Origin: a bacterium
GTDB taxonomy: Bacteria > Bacillota > Clostridia > Lachnospirales > Lachnospiraceae
Direction: 5' to 3'
Length of the DNA: 64,000 nt
NCBI GenBank assembly: GCA_004562765.1
Contig: SFRL01000011.1
Coordinates: 1 to 64,000, forward strand
The notes under the pieces were generated by a model. The model did no database searches and was not told the origin of the DNA. It saw only the letters and a program-made list of their open reading frames with translations. A program made the translations under genes and the position numbers. The stretch's first letter is position 1, and each line of letters opens with the position of its first letter. Positions 44,468 to 52,539 of the stretch are shown here, piece by piece.

Positions 44468-45229
44468 TTAGTCTGCCTCATATCTTCCGAGGAATTCCTG
44501 CAGTCTCGCGTTTCCGGCATCAAATACTTCTTCCGGCGTTCCCTCGGATACGATCACTCCATGCTCCATAAAGATAATGTGGTCTGCCACATTTCTGGCA
44601 AAATTCATTTCATGGGTCACGATGACCATCGTCATGTGCTCCGCCGCCAGATCCTTGATGACACGCAGGATATCTCCGGTGAGCTCCGGATCCAACGCCG
44701 AAGTCGGCTCATCGAAAAACAGGATCTTCGGGTTCATCGCCAATGCGCGAGCGATCGATACACGCTGCTGCTGTCCGCCGGAAAGCTGATACGGATATGC
44801 ATCCGCTTTGTCTGCAAGTCCCATCTTATCCAACAGTGCCCGGGCCTCTTTTTCCACCTCGGCGTGGTCGCGTTTCTGCACCCGGATCGGTGCATCCATC
44901 ACATTTTTCAGCACGGAATAGTGCGGAAACAGGTGAAAATTCTGAAATACCATGCCATAATCCCGCCGGATCTCCTTCAACGCAGCATTGTCTGCATAGT
45001 GCACCACACCCGCATCATCCGTCCATGCGGCTTTTCCGCCCACGTACTCGATCTCTCCGCCGTCGATCGTCTCAAGCATGACCGCGCAGCGCATGATCGT
45101 GGACTTACCGGAACCGGAAGGTCCGATGATCGCCAGAACCTCGCCCTCTTTAACGGACAACGAAATATCCTTCAACACTTCCAGACCGTCGAAGCTCTTT
45201 TTGATGTGTTCCATTCTTAATATGTCCAT
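44468..45229 (-). CDS. Polar amino-acid ABC importer, ATPase subunit
   Basis: The protein has 253 residues. Walker A is IIGPSGSGKSTIMRCAV, signature is LSGGQQQRVSIARALA and Walker B is ILFFDEPTSALDPELTG, followed by VIVTHEMNFARNVADHI, all typical of GlnQ/ArtP-type ATPases. An unusual insert (GGKAAWTDDAGVVHYADNA) follows the first strand region. It forms an operon with the permease and binding protein at 45244-46736. Confidence 0.95.
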   Translation of the reverse strand: MDILRMEHIKKSFDGLEVLKDISLSVKEGEVLAIIGPSGSGKSTIMRCAVMLETIDGGEIEYVGGKAAWTDDAGVVHYADNAALKEIRRDYGMVFQNFHLFPHYSVLKNVMDAPIRVQKRDHAEVEKEARALLDKMGLADKADAYPYQLSGGQQQRVSIARALAMNPKILFFDEPTSALDPELTGDILRVIKDLAAEHMTMVIVTHEMNFARNVADHIIFMEHGVIVSEGTPEEVFDAGNARLQEFLGRYEAD

Positions 45230-45243
45230 CGCGTGCCTTCCTC

Positions 45244-45909
45244 CTACCTGTAGTAATTCAACTTTTCTTCTACCTTTGTCATGCCGGCGGATACCAGCCA
45301 GTTAAAGATAAAGTAAAAGATTGCCGCCACCACGAAGGGTACAAACGTTGTCTCCTTCGCAGCGATCTGCTTTGCGATCGTAAACATCTCCATGTACGCC
45401 AGTGAAAAGGCGAGGGACGTATCCTTGACAAGCGTCACCATCTCATTGGTGATCGCAGGCAGCACGCGCTTGATGACCTGCGGCAGGATGATGTGCAGAA
45501 ATGTCTGAGCCTTCGTGTAGCCAAGCACCTCCGCAGCCTCGTACTGACCTTTGGGCATCGACTCGATACCGGAACGGTAGATCTCCGCAAAATAAGCGGC
45601 ATAGTTGATGGAAAACGCCAGTATGATCGCCACATAGCGGAAGCCACCGATATTTGCGCCCCATAAATAAAACGGTCCGTAAAAAACGACCATGAGCTGC
45701 AACATGAGCGGCGTACCTCTCATCACATCAATATACAATTTTGTAATGCCGCGCACAATGCGGAAACGCCCAAAGATCTTCACCTTGGACATGCGCCCGA
45801 AAGCGATCAGAAGTCCCAGCGGTAAAGAGAAAAGTAAAGTCCAGCAGAAAATACTGATGGACTTTACCATTCCTCCCGCCAGCTGTTGAAAAATCATAGC
45901 GGTAGACAT
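45244..45909 (-). CDS. Polar amino-acid ABC importer, permease subunit
   Basis: The protein has 221 residues and about five membrane helices. It has the HisM/GlnP family marks LYIDVMRGTPLMLQLMVVFY, YAAYFAEIYRSGIESMPKGQ and EAAEVLGYTKAQTFLHIILP QVIKR-type coupling helix. AGGAGG precedes the start. It lies between the binding-protein and ATPase genes. Confidence 0.94.
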   Translation of the reverse strand: MSTAMIFQQLAGGMVKSISIFCWTLLFSLPLGLLIAFGRMSKVKIFGRFRIVRGITKLYIDVMRGTPLMLQLMVVFYGPFYLWGANIGGFRYVAIILAFSINYAAYFAEIYRSGIESMPKGQYEAAEVLGYTKAQTFLHIILPQVIKRVLPAITNEMVTLVKDTSLAFSLAYMEMFTIAKQIAAKETTFVPFVVAAIFYFIFNWLVSAGMTKVEEKLNYYR

Positions 45910-45953
45910 ATGTATTCCTCCTGAGACGACTGTAAAGCCGTCACTTTCTCATT

Positions 45954-46736
45954 TTACTTTCCGATGCAGATCAGATCAGCGATATCGTACTTCTCAGCAA
46001 GCTCTGCGATGATTCCGTCCTCTGCCAGCTTGGTCAGGTCGGCATCCACGATGTCACAAAGCTCCGTATTGCCCTTCTTAAAACCAACTGCATATTTCTC
46101 GGAATTTAATACCTCAGGTAAGATGGTGTATCCCTCACCACGGGTCTTGATCTGGTAGTTTGCCACACCGACATCCATTGCCACTGCATCTACGGAACCG
46201 GCCTGAAGCTCAACGAATGCACTGTTGTAATCTGCGAACTCCTGCAGACCTGCAAATGTGCCTGCCAGATCAGCCTGATCCTCCTGAAGCAGTGTCAGAG
46301 CCGCACTTGCCGCCTGTACACCAACAGTCTTTCCAGCCAGATCAGCCAGTGTACTGATACCGGAAGCTTCCGCAACAACGATCACCTGACTGTTGTCCAC
46401 ATACGGCTGTGACCAGGTATAGTCATCCTCTCTGCCGTCCACGGTAAAGCCGTTCCAGATACAGTCGATAGCACCGCTCTCTAACTCCATATCCTTGGAA
46501 TTCCAGTCGATCGGCTTCTTCTCAAGCGTCCAGCCCTCCATCTCACAGACCTTCTCTGCCAGTTCCAGATCAAATCCGGTATACTCGCCATTGTCATCCA
46601 TGTATCCGTAAGGCGGATACTCTGCATCAAAACCTACTGTAAACGTCTTGTCTCCACCCTTGGAACCGCAACCGGTCAGCACACCTGCTGCCATAGCCGT
46701 CACAAGGATCGCTGCCATTATTTTCTTCTTTTTCAT
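45954..46736 (-). CDS. Polar amino-acid ABC importer, lipoprotein binding subunit
   Basis: The start is set at MKKKKIMAAIL (AGGAGG upstream), giving 260 residues. The lipobox is GVLTGC, so the protein is membrane-tethered outside. The family 3 solute-binding fold shows FTVGFDAEYPPYGYMDDNGE, FDLELAEKVCE, DCIWNGFTVDGRED and TVGVQAASAALTLL. It delivers a polar amino acid, the identity of which is not readable. The promoter is at 46785-46814. Confidence 0.94.
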   Translation of the reverse strand: MKKKKIMAAILVTAMAAGVLTGCGSKGGDKTFTVGFDAEYPPYGYMDDNGEYTGFDLELAEKVCEMEGWTLEKKPIDWNSKDMELESGAIDCIWNGFTVDGREDDYTWSQPYVDNSQVIVVAEASGISTLADLAGKTVGVQAASAALTLLQEDQADLAGTFAGLQEFADYNSAFVELQAGSVDAVAMDVGVANYQIKTRGEGYTILPEVLNSEKYAVGFKKGNTELCDIVDADLTKLAEDGIIAELAEKYDIADLICIGK

Positions 46737-46784
46737 ATTGTTTTCCTCCTGCAACTATGTGTTGTAACACTTTACCTCGGTGAC

Positions 46785-46814
46785 ATGCTATCACAGTCAT
46801 TTGCCGGTTGTCAA
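46785..46814 (-). promoter_or_regulatory. Promoter of the amino-acid importer operon
   Basis: On the minus strand, TTGACA (46809-46814) and TAGCAT (46785-46790) are 18 bases apart. Confidence 0.6.
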
Positions 46815-46832
46815 TGAAAACCACAGAATTTG

Positions 46833-47495
46833 TTATGTATTTAAGCCTGCCTCACCTTCTGACTGATTGCGCTCTCTGATGTCTGCCAGTTTATTTTGGA
46901 CATACTTTGTCCAGGCCTCATCCGGCTGCAAGATATGCGCGCCGTACTTGAATAAGCCGTTGGGCAGTTCTATGCCCCGCAAAATATCCGCGCGCAACAC
47001 GACCCGCAGCTGCTGAAGTCTGTCCTCGTAAATGATCGTGACCGGTCTCCAGTCGCGCTCCGAGATGCTCTTTGCACACACGAAGCCGATGCCGTTCTCG
47101 CTGTAGTTGCGGACAACGATCTCCCGCTCCCGGTCATCCGAGAGTGTGCGTAAAGTAGCGTTCATCTCTGTGCGGATGCGCGGTTCCCCGCGGCGATTCA
47201 CACGCACGCTGTCACGCTTTGTCGTCAGAACATGACACAATTTCCCCTGATAGGTATCCTTGCGGATCCGGCAGCCACTCCAGCCGAACGCCTGACGATC
47301 TGAATTGACATAAAAAACGAGGATCTGGATGTTCGGACTCGAAAAATCTATGAGCTGGCCGTCATGCTTGATGGGTGTCAGGAATAACCCGTCGTCCCGT
47401 GTCGCCACGACGACTGCCAGACACTCAAACTTCTTTTCGCCCTTCATCACGCGGATCTGGATTGTCGCGTTTGCCGGTATTTCCCCTACTTTCAT
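46833..47495 (-). CDS. PilZ-domain c-di-GMP-binding protein
   Basis: The start is the ATG of MKVGEIPANATIQ (GGAGG upstream), giving 220 residues. An N-terminal YcgR-N-like barrel (about 1-95) is followed by a PilZ domain with the c-di-GMP motifs RVNRRGEPRIR and NYSENGIGF. It is a receptor that likely changes motility, surface or enzyme activity when c-di-GMP binds. Its start overlaps the stop of the diguanylate cyclase gene (TGATG), so synthesis enzyme and receptor are co-expressed. The linker resembles B. subtilis YpfA/DgrA; whether it acts on flagella is not known. Confidence 0.87.
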   Translation of the reverse strand: MKVGEIPANATIQIRVMKGEKKFECLAVVVATRDDGLFLTPIKHDGQLIDFSSPNIQILVFYVNSDRQAFGWSGCRIRKDTYQGKLCHVLTTKRDSVRVNRRGEPRIRTEMNATLRTLSDDREREIVVRNYSENGIGFVCAKSISERDWRPVTIIYEDRLQQLRVVLRADILRGIELPNGLFKYGAHILQPDEAWTKYVQNKLADIRERNQSEGEAGLNT

Positions 47496-48556
47496 CAGAT
47501 GTTCCTCCATTCATCATGCGTAAAGACCAGGCAGTCTTTCCCATGACCCTTTCCGTAATACATTCGGCTGTCAGCCAATACGACCAGCCCGTCAAGTGTC
47601 TCATCCTCACCGGCTGCCGCCGCACCGATTGTAACTGTAAAGCCGATCTCTGTCTCATCCACCGTCACACGCAATTCTCCGATGCGTCGTCGAATATCCT
47701 CCATCTGCCGGATCTTTTCCTCCCGGTCGATCTCCGCATCACAGTAGACGACAACAAACTCTTCTCCGCCCCAGCGTACAGGCAGAAATTTTTTCATTTT
47801 ATATTTACACTCCGTGAGCAGTTCGCCGATCAGCTCCAGCACCCGATCCCCGGTATCATGCCCGTAAGTGTCATTGATGTATTTAAAATTGTCTACATCG
47901 ATCATGAAAACGCAGTAGTCTTCCAGCTTCTGGATCTGCTCGCGCTGTTTGTACAGCACCCGACGGTTGACCAGTCCTGTCAGCGAGTCATAACTCGCAT
48001 CGTGGATCAGACCGCGCTCAAAACCAAGCACGATGTGCGTGTATAGCAGATGATACAGGCACACTGCCAGGATCGTCACGGTCCCGTTGATAATACCGAA
48101 AAGCTTTGTACCCTCCGGGGATCTGAACAGATACAGCGGTGCATGTGTATTTGACCAGATGGCCAGCAGCAGATAAGAAACCACCACTGAAGCCGCCATT
48201 GCAAATGAACGAAGCCGCAGCTTGCTGTTATCCTCGATGTAATCCCCCAGGAGAACGATCGGCAGAATTCCAAAGGCATATTCCTGAAACCCGCATTCCC
48301 AACCCATACAGATCACGGAAATGATCATGTGAAACAGCAGCTCCACATACATCATCTGGATCACACCACGCGTCCGGTGCTTTCTGAGCGCGAGCAGCGT
48401 ATAGATATAGACCAAAACGCTGAACACGTTAAAGCAGGTCATGATCCATATTTCCTCATATCCGAACACAGCGAGCAGTACCGCGTGCCAGAACAGGAAT
48501 AGCATATTGATCATAAATGTCAATTTTAATACATGTGGTTTCAGATAATCCTTCAT
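47495..48556 (-). CDS. Membrane diguanylate cyclase (GGDEF)
   Basis: The start is set at MKDYLKPHVLKLTF (GGAAGGAGA upstream), giving 353 residues. Six membrane segments (about 10-190) precede the GGDEF domain with DSLTGLVNRRVLYKQREQIQ, FMIDVDNFKYINDTYGHDTG and the active site RWGGEEFVVVYCD. It makes c-di-GMP from two GTP. The usual RxxD feedback-inhibition site before the active site is absent (MKKF at that place), so product inhibition there is unlikely. The signal sensed by the membrane part is unknown. Confidence 0.92.
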   Translation of the reverse strand: MKDYLKPHVLKLTFMINMLFLFWHAVLLAVFGYEEIWIMTCFNVFSVLVYIYTLLALRKHRTRGVIQMMYVELLFHMIISVICMGWECGFQEYAFGILPIVLLGDYIEDNSKLRLRSFAMAASVVVSYLLLAIWSNTHAPLYLFRSPEGTKLFGIINGTVTILAVCLYHLLYTHIVLGFERGLIHDASYDSLTGLVNRRVLYKQREQIQKLEDYCVFMIDVDNFKYINDTYGHDTGDRVLELIGELLTECKYKMKKFLPVRWGGEEFVVVYCDAEIDREEKIRQMEDIRRRIGELRVTVDETEIGFTVTIGAAAAGEDETLDGLVVLADSRMYYGKGHGKDCLVFTHDEWRNI

Positions 48557-48632
48557 AGATTCTCCTTCCGGGTCTTGATCTGAAGCTGCTCCGTGCCTTC
48601 CATATTCTGTCATTCCCTGCAGCATACGTTCC

Positions 48633-49646
48633 TTACAATTCTAATTCTATCAGTTCTTCCGTAAAAATATCACCGATATATAGTTTCCCGCCCTGTATCA
48701 TCAGACCGCAAGGCTCTGCCGGCTCACGGCCGTCACCCATGGAAAACGCCGAAATGAGCGTCGTCACCTTGCCGTTGGACAGCTTTTTCACGCAGGCGTT
48801 TCCGGTGTCGGAAATATACATTTCATTCTTATATAATATGATATCCTGCGGATTGGACAAGCGGGCCTTTAATGCACTGCCGTTCTTATCCCCCTCGATA
48901 CCCTTCGCGCTGCCTGCCACGGTCGTCACTTTGCCTTTCTCGATCCTGCAGATCCTGTGGTTGCCGGAATCCGCTACATACAACGCTCCTTTATAGTAAT
49001 ACAGTCCCGTCGGTTCATAAAACTTTGCGGTTTTCAATGTACCGTCTGAACAACCTTTTTTGCTTCCCGCATAGGTCGTCACTTTACCGTTTTTATCAAT
49101 CTTCCGGATCACATGATTTCCGGTATCCGCGATGTAGACCTCGCCGTTGCTGCCCACTGCCATTCCTGTGGGGCGGTTAAACTGTGCCTTTTTACCCGTG
49201 GCATTTTTGTATCCGGACTTTCCGGTGCCAGCAACTGTGGTCACGCGGGCATCCAGACACAGACGCAAGACGTGATTTTCGCTGTCAGAAACGAGCCATC
49301 CATCCTTGTAGGGGACAACATCCCACGGCGCGTTGAAAAGCGCTTTTTTCGCAGATCCGTTTTTGTATCCGCCAAGTCCTTCCGTTCCGGCTAACACACG
49401 GTATTCACCGTTTTTATTTCGCACCCGAACGACCTGGTGCGTACGGTCTGCGATGACCAGACTGCCACTCTTCGTCTTTGAGATCCCGGACGGTGCCAGC
49501 ACAAATCTGGCGGGTTCGGTTGTCGTATCGGTTTTTGTATCTGTCGTCACCGGTGTCTGCGCCGTTGTCTCCGCAGATACCGGCGAAACACTTCCGGCGC
49601 ACGCAAGAGCCAATGTCAAAAGTAATGCCAGCCCTCGTTTTTTCAT
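48633..49646 (-). CDS. Secreted NHL-repeat beta-propeller protein
   Basis: The start is set at MKKRGLALLLTLALACAG (GGAGG upstream), giving 337 residues. A signal peptide ends near PVSAETTA. A Thr/Asp-rich linker leads into about six NHL-like repeats, each with a GxxxxYVADSGNHRICRI-type strand, for example GEVYIADTGNHVIRKID. Such propellers are binding scaffolds; no catalytic residues are evident. It lies between the cyclase genes and may serve the same signalling locus, but that is inference. Confidence 0.85.
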   Translation of the reverse strand: MKKRGLALLLTLALACAGSVSPVSAETTAQTPVTTDTKTDTTTEPARFVLAPSGISKTKSGSLVIADRTHQVVRVRNKNGEYRVLAGTEGLGGYKNGSAKKALFNAPWDVVPYKDGWLVSDSENHVLRLCLDARVTTVAGTGKSGYKNATGKKAQFNRPTGMAVGSNGEVYIADTGNHVIRKIDKNGKVTTYAGSKKGCSDGTLKTAKFYEPTGLYYYKGALYVADSGNHRICRIEKGKVTTVAGSAKGIEGDKNGSALKARLSNPQDIILYKNEMYISDTGNACVKKLSNGKVTTLISAFSMGDGREPAEPCGLMIQGGKLYIGDIFTEELIELEL

Positions 49647-49706
49647 CTTCTGTTTCCTCCTCTTTTTCACGTCATGCATTCCTGTATCTTTTCAATCGTT
49701 TACGGT

Positions 49707-51545
49707 TTATTTCTCCAGCAGTTCCTCGGCGCGCAGCACTTCAAAGCCTGCTGCCTTGCCCTTCAGCGGCACGGTATCACCCAGTGATGTGAAGCGCACA
49801 CGCCCGGCGAGCGCTTCCGCCACCGCATGGCTGACATAGATGCAGCCGCCCGGGGCATTCGCCTCCAGTCTTGCCGCCGTGTTGACCGTGTCTCCGATGG
49901 CCGTGTAGTCCATCCGGTTCGGCGCTCCGATGTTGCCGACGACTGCAGGTCCGAAATGAACACCCACGCCAAAGCTCACGGTTCTTCCGAATTTTTCTTC
50001 CAGTTCCTTTTCCAGTGCTGCCGAACGCTCGATCATATCAAAGGCTGTTTTCACTGCCTTGTAAATACTGTCCTCCTGCGGTAACGGCGCACCCCAGAAC
50101 GCCATCGTACAGTCACCGACAAATTTGTCCAGTGTACCGCCGTTCTCAAAAATGCAGGTGCTGGTCAGCGTCAGATAGCGGTTCAGGATCTGTACGACCT
50201 CCTCCGGCTCCAGCACCTCGGACATCGTTGTAAATCCACGGATATCCACAAAGAGCACTGCGATGTCACACAGTTTTCCACCGAGTCCCACCGCGTCGGA
50301 GCCTTCTTTTAAGAGTTCCGCCACGATCTCCGGCGCCACATAGCGCTGGAAGGTCGCCGTCACGCGCCGTTTTTCCAGTGCGGCACGCAGATAGCTGAAT
50401 GCAATACTGCACACAAATAATATCGTCACAGATAGCGGTATATATAAGGGCGATAATACCAGACCGTTCTTATAAGCTGCCATGCAGATGCCGATATAGC
50501 CCGCCACCGTGCAGATCCATCCGATGACCGCCGTGCTCAGCTTGCGATTGGCAAAGAGCAGCGCCCACAGAAGTGTCACCACGAACACAGCGAGTGCCTG
50601 CGGCGCGCGTCCCACCTCGCGCTTTGTCTGCCCGTGGATCAGCGCGTCGATCATATTTGCCTGATATTCAATACCGTACATTTTTCCGGCATGGTCGATC
50701 GCTGTCGCAAAATCGTCCTGCATGCCTGCCGCATACGGTCCGATCAGCACGATCTTTCCGGCATACGCCGACGGGTCGATCTCTCCGTTCAGCAGATCGA
50801 TCACACCGTAACCGTCGCTGTATGCGCCCGGCTCGCCCTGAAACGGAATATAATAGCGGTGATCACTGTCTGTCACGGGAACCGTCGCTGCCTCCTGTCC
50901 GGTCTGCTCACAGTAGAGCTCATAGATCTGTCTGTGGAAGGAAGGGATTTCCTCCCCGTCTGGCAGATCGATCTGCCAGATTCCATGCCTGAGAACACCG
51001 TCGGCATCAAACATGGAGTTGATATGTCCCTGCCAGGTGGCGTTTTTCAATTCCTCATACGGTTCATCATATGCGATCAGCGCGTAATCATCCATATAAA
51101 AACTGCCGTCCGCGTTCTCGACAAGCTGCGAGCCAAATGTTCCTGCGCATGCCACCACGACCGGACAACTGTTCGCGCATGCTTCCGCGAGATAAGAATC
51201 TCCCTCCGGATCATCGGATTCGCCGACGTAGAGCACGTCCAGCGCGATGACCGCCGGTGCCTGCTCCGGATCCTGATTCAGCATATTGATGACATCGCCC
51301 ATGAGCGCTCTGCCCCAGGACGCGAAGGGTCCGAGAGCATCCAAGCTCTTCTGGTCCAGATTGATCAGTACGATCTGTCCGTCCTGCGGCGTTGCCTGCT
51401 GATAAAGCGCATCCGCCACGTATGTATCCTGTGCATACATGATGTTCGATGCACAGATGCCGGCAAAGAGCGCCGCGGCGAGCACACCCGCAAGAAGGGT
51501 GCGCCAGATCGTAGATCTTTGTGATGTAGGTTGTTGCTTTTTCAT
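49707..51545 (-). CDS. CHASE2-domain class III adenylate/guanylate cyclase
   Basis: The protein has 612 residues. One N-terminal membrane helix is followed by an extracellular CHASE2 sensor (about 40-330). Three membrane helices (about 330-410) lead to a cytoplasmic cyclase domain (about 425-600). Metal Asp lie in VLFVDIRGFTTMSE and FVGDCTMAFWGAP; the transition-state Asn/Arg lie in GDTVNTAARLE. Lys in DKFVGDC favours ATP, so cAMP is the likely product. Its ribosome-binding region AAAGGTG lies in the end of the toxin gene, whose stop is 2 bases upstream. CHASE2 cyclases often accompany FecR-domain proteins, and one lies nearby here. Confidence 0.92.
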   Translation of the reverse strand: MKKQQPTSQRSTIWRTLLAGVLAAALFAGICASNIMYAQDTYVADALYQQATPQDGQIVLINLDQKSLDALGPFASWGRALMGDVINMLNQDPEQAPAVIALDVLYVGESDDPEGDSYLAEACANSCPVVVACAGTFGSQLVENADGSFYMDDYALIAYDEPYEELKNATWQGHINSMFDADGVLRHGIWQIDLPDGEEIPSFHRQIYELYCEQTGQEAATVPVTDSDHRYYIPFQGEPGAYSDGYGVIDLLNGEIDPSAYAGKIVLIGPYAAGMQDDFATAIDHAGKMYGIEYQANMIDALIHGQTKREVGRAPQALAVFVVTLLWALLFANRKLSTAVIGWICTVAGYIGICMAAYKNGLVLSPLYIPLSVTILFVCSIAFSYLRAALEKRRVTATFQRYVAPEIVAELLKEGSDAVGLGGKLCDIAVLFVDIRGFTTMSEVLEPEEVVQILNRYLTLTSTCIFENGGTLDKFVGDCTMAFWGAPLPQEDSIYKAVKTAFDMIERSAALEKELEEKFGRTVSFGVGVHFGPAVVGNIGAPNRMDYTAIGDTVNTAARLEANAPGGCIYVSHAVAEALAGRVRFTSLGDTVPLKGKAAGFEVLRAEELLEK

Positions 51546-51547
51546 GA

Positions 51548-52150
51548 TTATAACACCTTTAATAGTTGAACTAATGTATGTATGCCTTTCGTTCCTGACT
51601 GTGTTTCTTTCGTATCAAAACGTTTAAACCTATTCGCTTCATAAAATTCCAATAATTTTTCTTCATTTTCCGCCTCAAGAAACACGACCATGCCACCAGC
51701 CATATACTGCATTTCTTCGATTTTTTCAATTGCAAGCCCCAACAACTGTTCTCCTGTGATCAGTTCGTTTACATCATTGTTGAAATTTTTCCCCAGCTGA
51801 GCTACCAGATATGCCGACAACGAATAATTTCCGTTTTCCGGATTCTGCTCACTCACTCTTGCAATCTTCCTCTTAACCGTATTACTAAATGCCTCACCAT
51901 TAACGGAAATCGGTTTGATCGTTATTGTAAAATAGCCAATCAAATCCACATAGTCCGACGTAAAAACAGTATATGTAACAGATTGATTTTTCTTTGTGAA
52001 ATCAATAGCCTGTTCCTTTAAAAAGCGCTCAACATCAATATTCCTTTTGCAAGAAAAGGTGGACAAAACATGTCTGAGCCAATGTTCTCCACCTTCACCT
52101 CGTGATAAAAAATCCCGAATATTTTGTACTACAAGTTCTTTATTCTCCAT
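51548..52150 (-). CDS. GNAT-type acetyltransferase-like toxin (candidate)
   Basis: The protein has 200 residues. I recognise a GNAT-like fold: a central beta-rich part (YTVFTSDYVDLIGYFTITIK), TGEQLLGLAIEKIEEMQYMAG, MVVFLEAENEEKLLEFYEAN and a closing RFKRFD, the FYxxxGF-like GNAT element. TacT/AtaT-type GNAT toxins acetylate aminoacyl-tRNA. The classical acetyl-CoA loop is degenerate. Its start overlaps the end of a 66-residue protein gene by 11 bases, the usual antitoxin-toxin layout. It is A/T-richer than its neighbours and ends 2 bases before the CHASE2-cyclase start, consistent with an inserted module. Confidence 0.7.
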   Translation of the reverse strand: MENKELVVQNIRDFLSRGEGGEHWLRHVLSTFSCKRNIDVERFLKEQAIDFTKKNQSVTYTVFTSDYVDLIGYFTITIKPISVNGEAFSNTVKRKIARVSEQNPENGNYSLSAYLVAQLGKNFNNDVNELITGEQLLGLAIEKIEEMQYMAGGMVVFLEAENEEKLLEFYEANRFKRFDTKETQSGTKGIHTLVQLLKVL

Positions 52151-52340
52151 GTGCCTTTTTCCACTTCTCCATCAATTTACCTATTTCATCAGGATCTTTA
52201 AGTTCCCTATATTTGATTGAAGTGGTATTTTTCGGTCTTGTCAAAGACTCCTGATATGATTCTTCAATCGCATCTGCAAACATTTCGACCTGTTTTTCAC
52301 CCGAAACAACAAAGTTTTTCGTAATACTTGAAGTTGCCAT
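52140..52340 (-). CDS. Small antitoxin partner of the GNAT-type toxin (candidate)
   Basis: The start is the ATG of MATSSITKNFVVSG (AAGGAGGTG upstream), giving 66 residues. An N-terminal strand-like segment and FADAIEESYQESL helix could be a ribbon-helix-helix-like DNA-binding part; the C-terminal KDPDEIGKLMEKWKKAHGE helix would contact the toxin. I recognise no family. A good promoter lies upstream at 52400-52428. Confidence 0.7.
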   Translation of the reverse strand: MATSSITKNFVVSGEKQVEMFADAIEESYQESLTRPKNTTSIKYRELKDPDEIGKLMEKWKKAHGE

Positions 52341-52399
52341 ATCCAACACCTCCTTCTAAATAATATGCTCCATTCAGAATCGCACTATTCTTTGCTTTT

Positions 52400-52428
52400 A
52401 TTATATGGGCTGCAACCGTTTTTTTCAA
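52400..52428 (-). promoter_or_regulatory. Promoter of the GNAT toxin-antitoxin pair
   Basis: On the minus strand, TTGAAA (52423-52428) and TATAAT (52400-52405) are 17 bases apart. Confidence 0.7.
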
Positions 52429-52455
52429 CTTTTAATTCATCTGCGTAATGCAGGC

Positions 52456-52533
52456 AGGAAATGCCACCCTTGCACTCGATCCGAGTGCGAGGATGATTTT
52501 ATACTCTTATTATGTACTACCTAATAACTAGTC
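52456..52533 (-). repeat. Decayed copy of the type I cassette tail
   Basis: This spacer, just past the FecR gene, resembles 55640-55720. Shared blocks, read on the plus strand, are AAATGCCACCCT (52459-52470), TATGTACT (52510-52517) and a CTA/GTCA segment, in the same order and orientation. The hairpin CCTTGCACTCG/CGAGTGCGAGG (52468-52493) replaces the terminator stem. No toxin frame remains. Confidence 0.55.
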
Positions 52534-52539
52534 ACAGAT

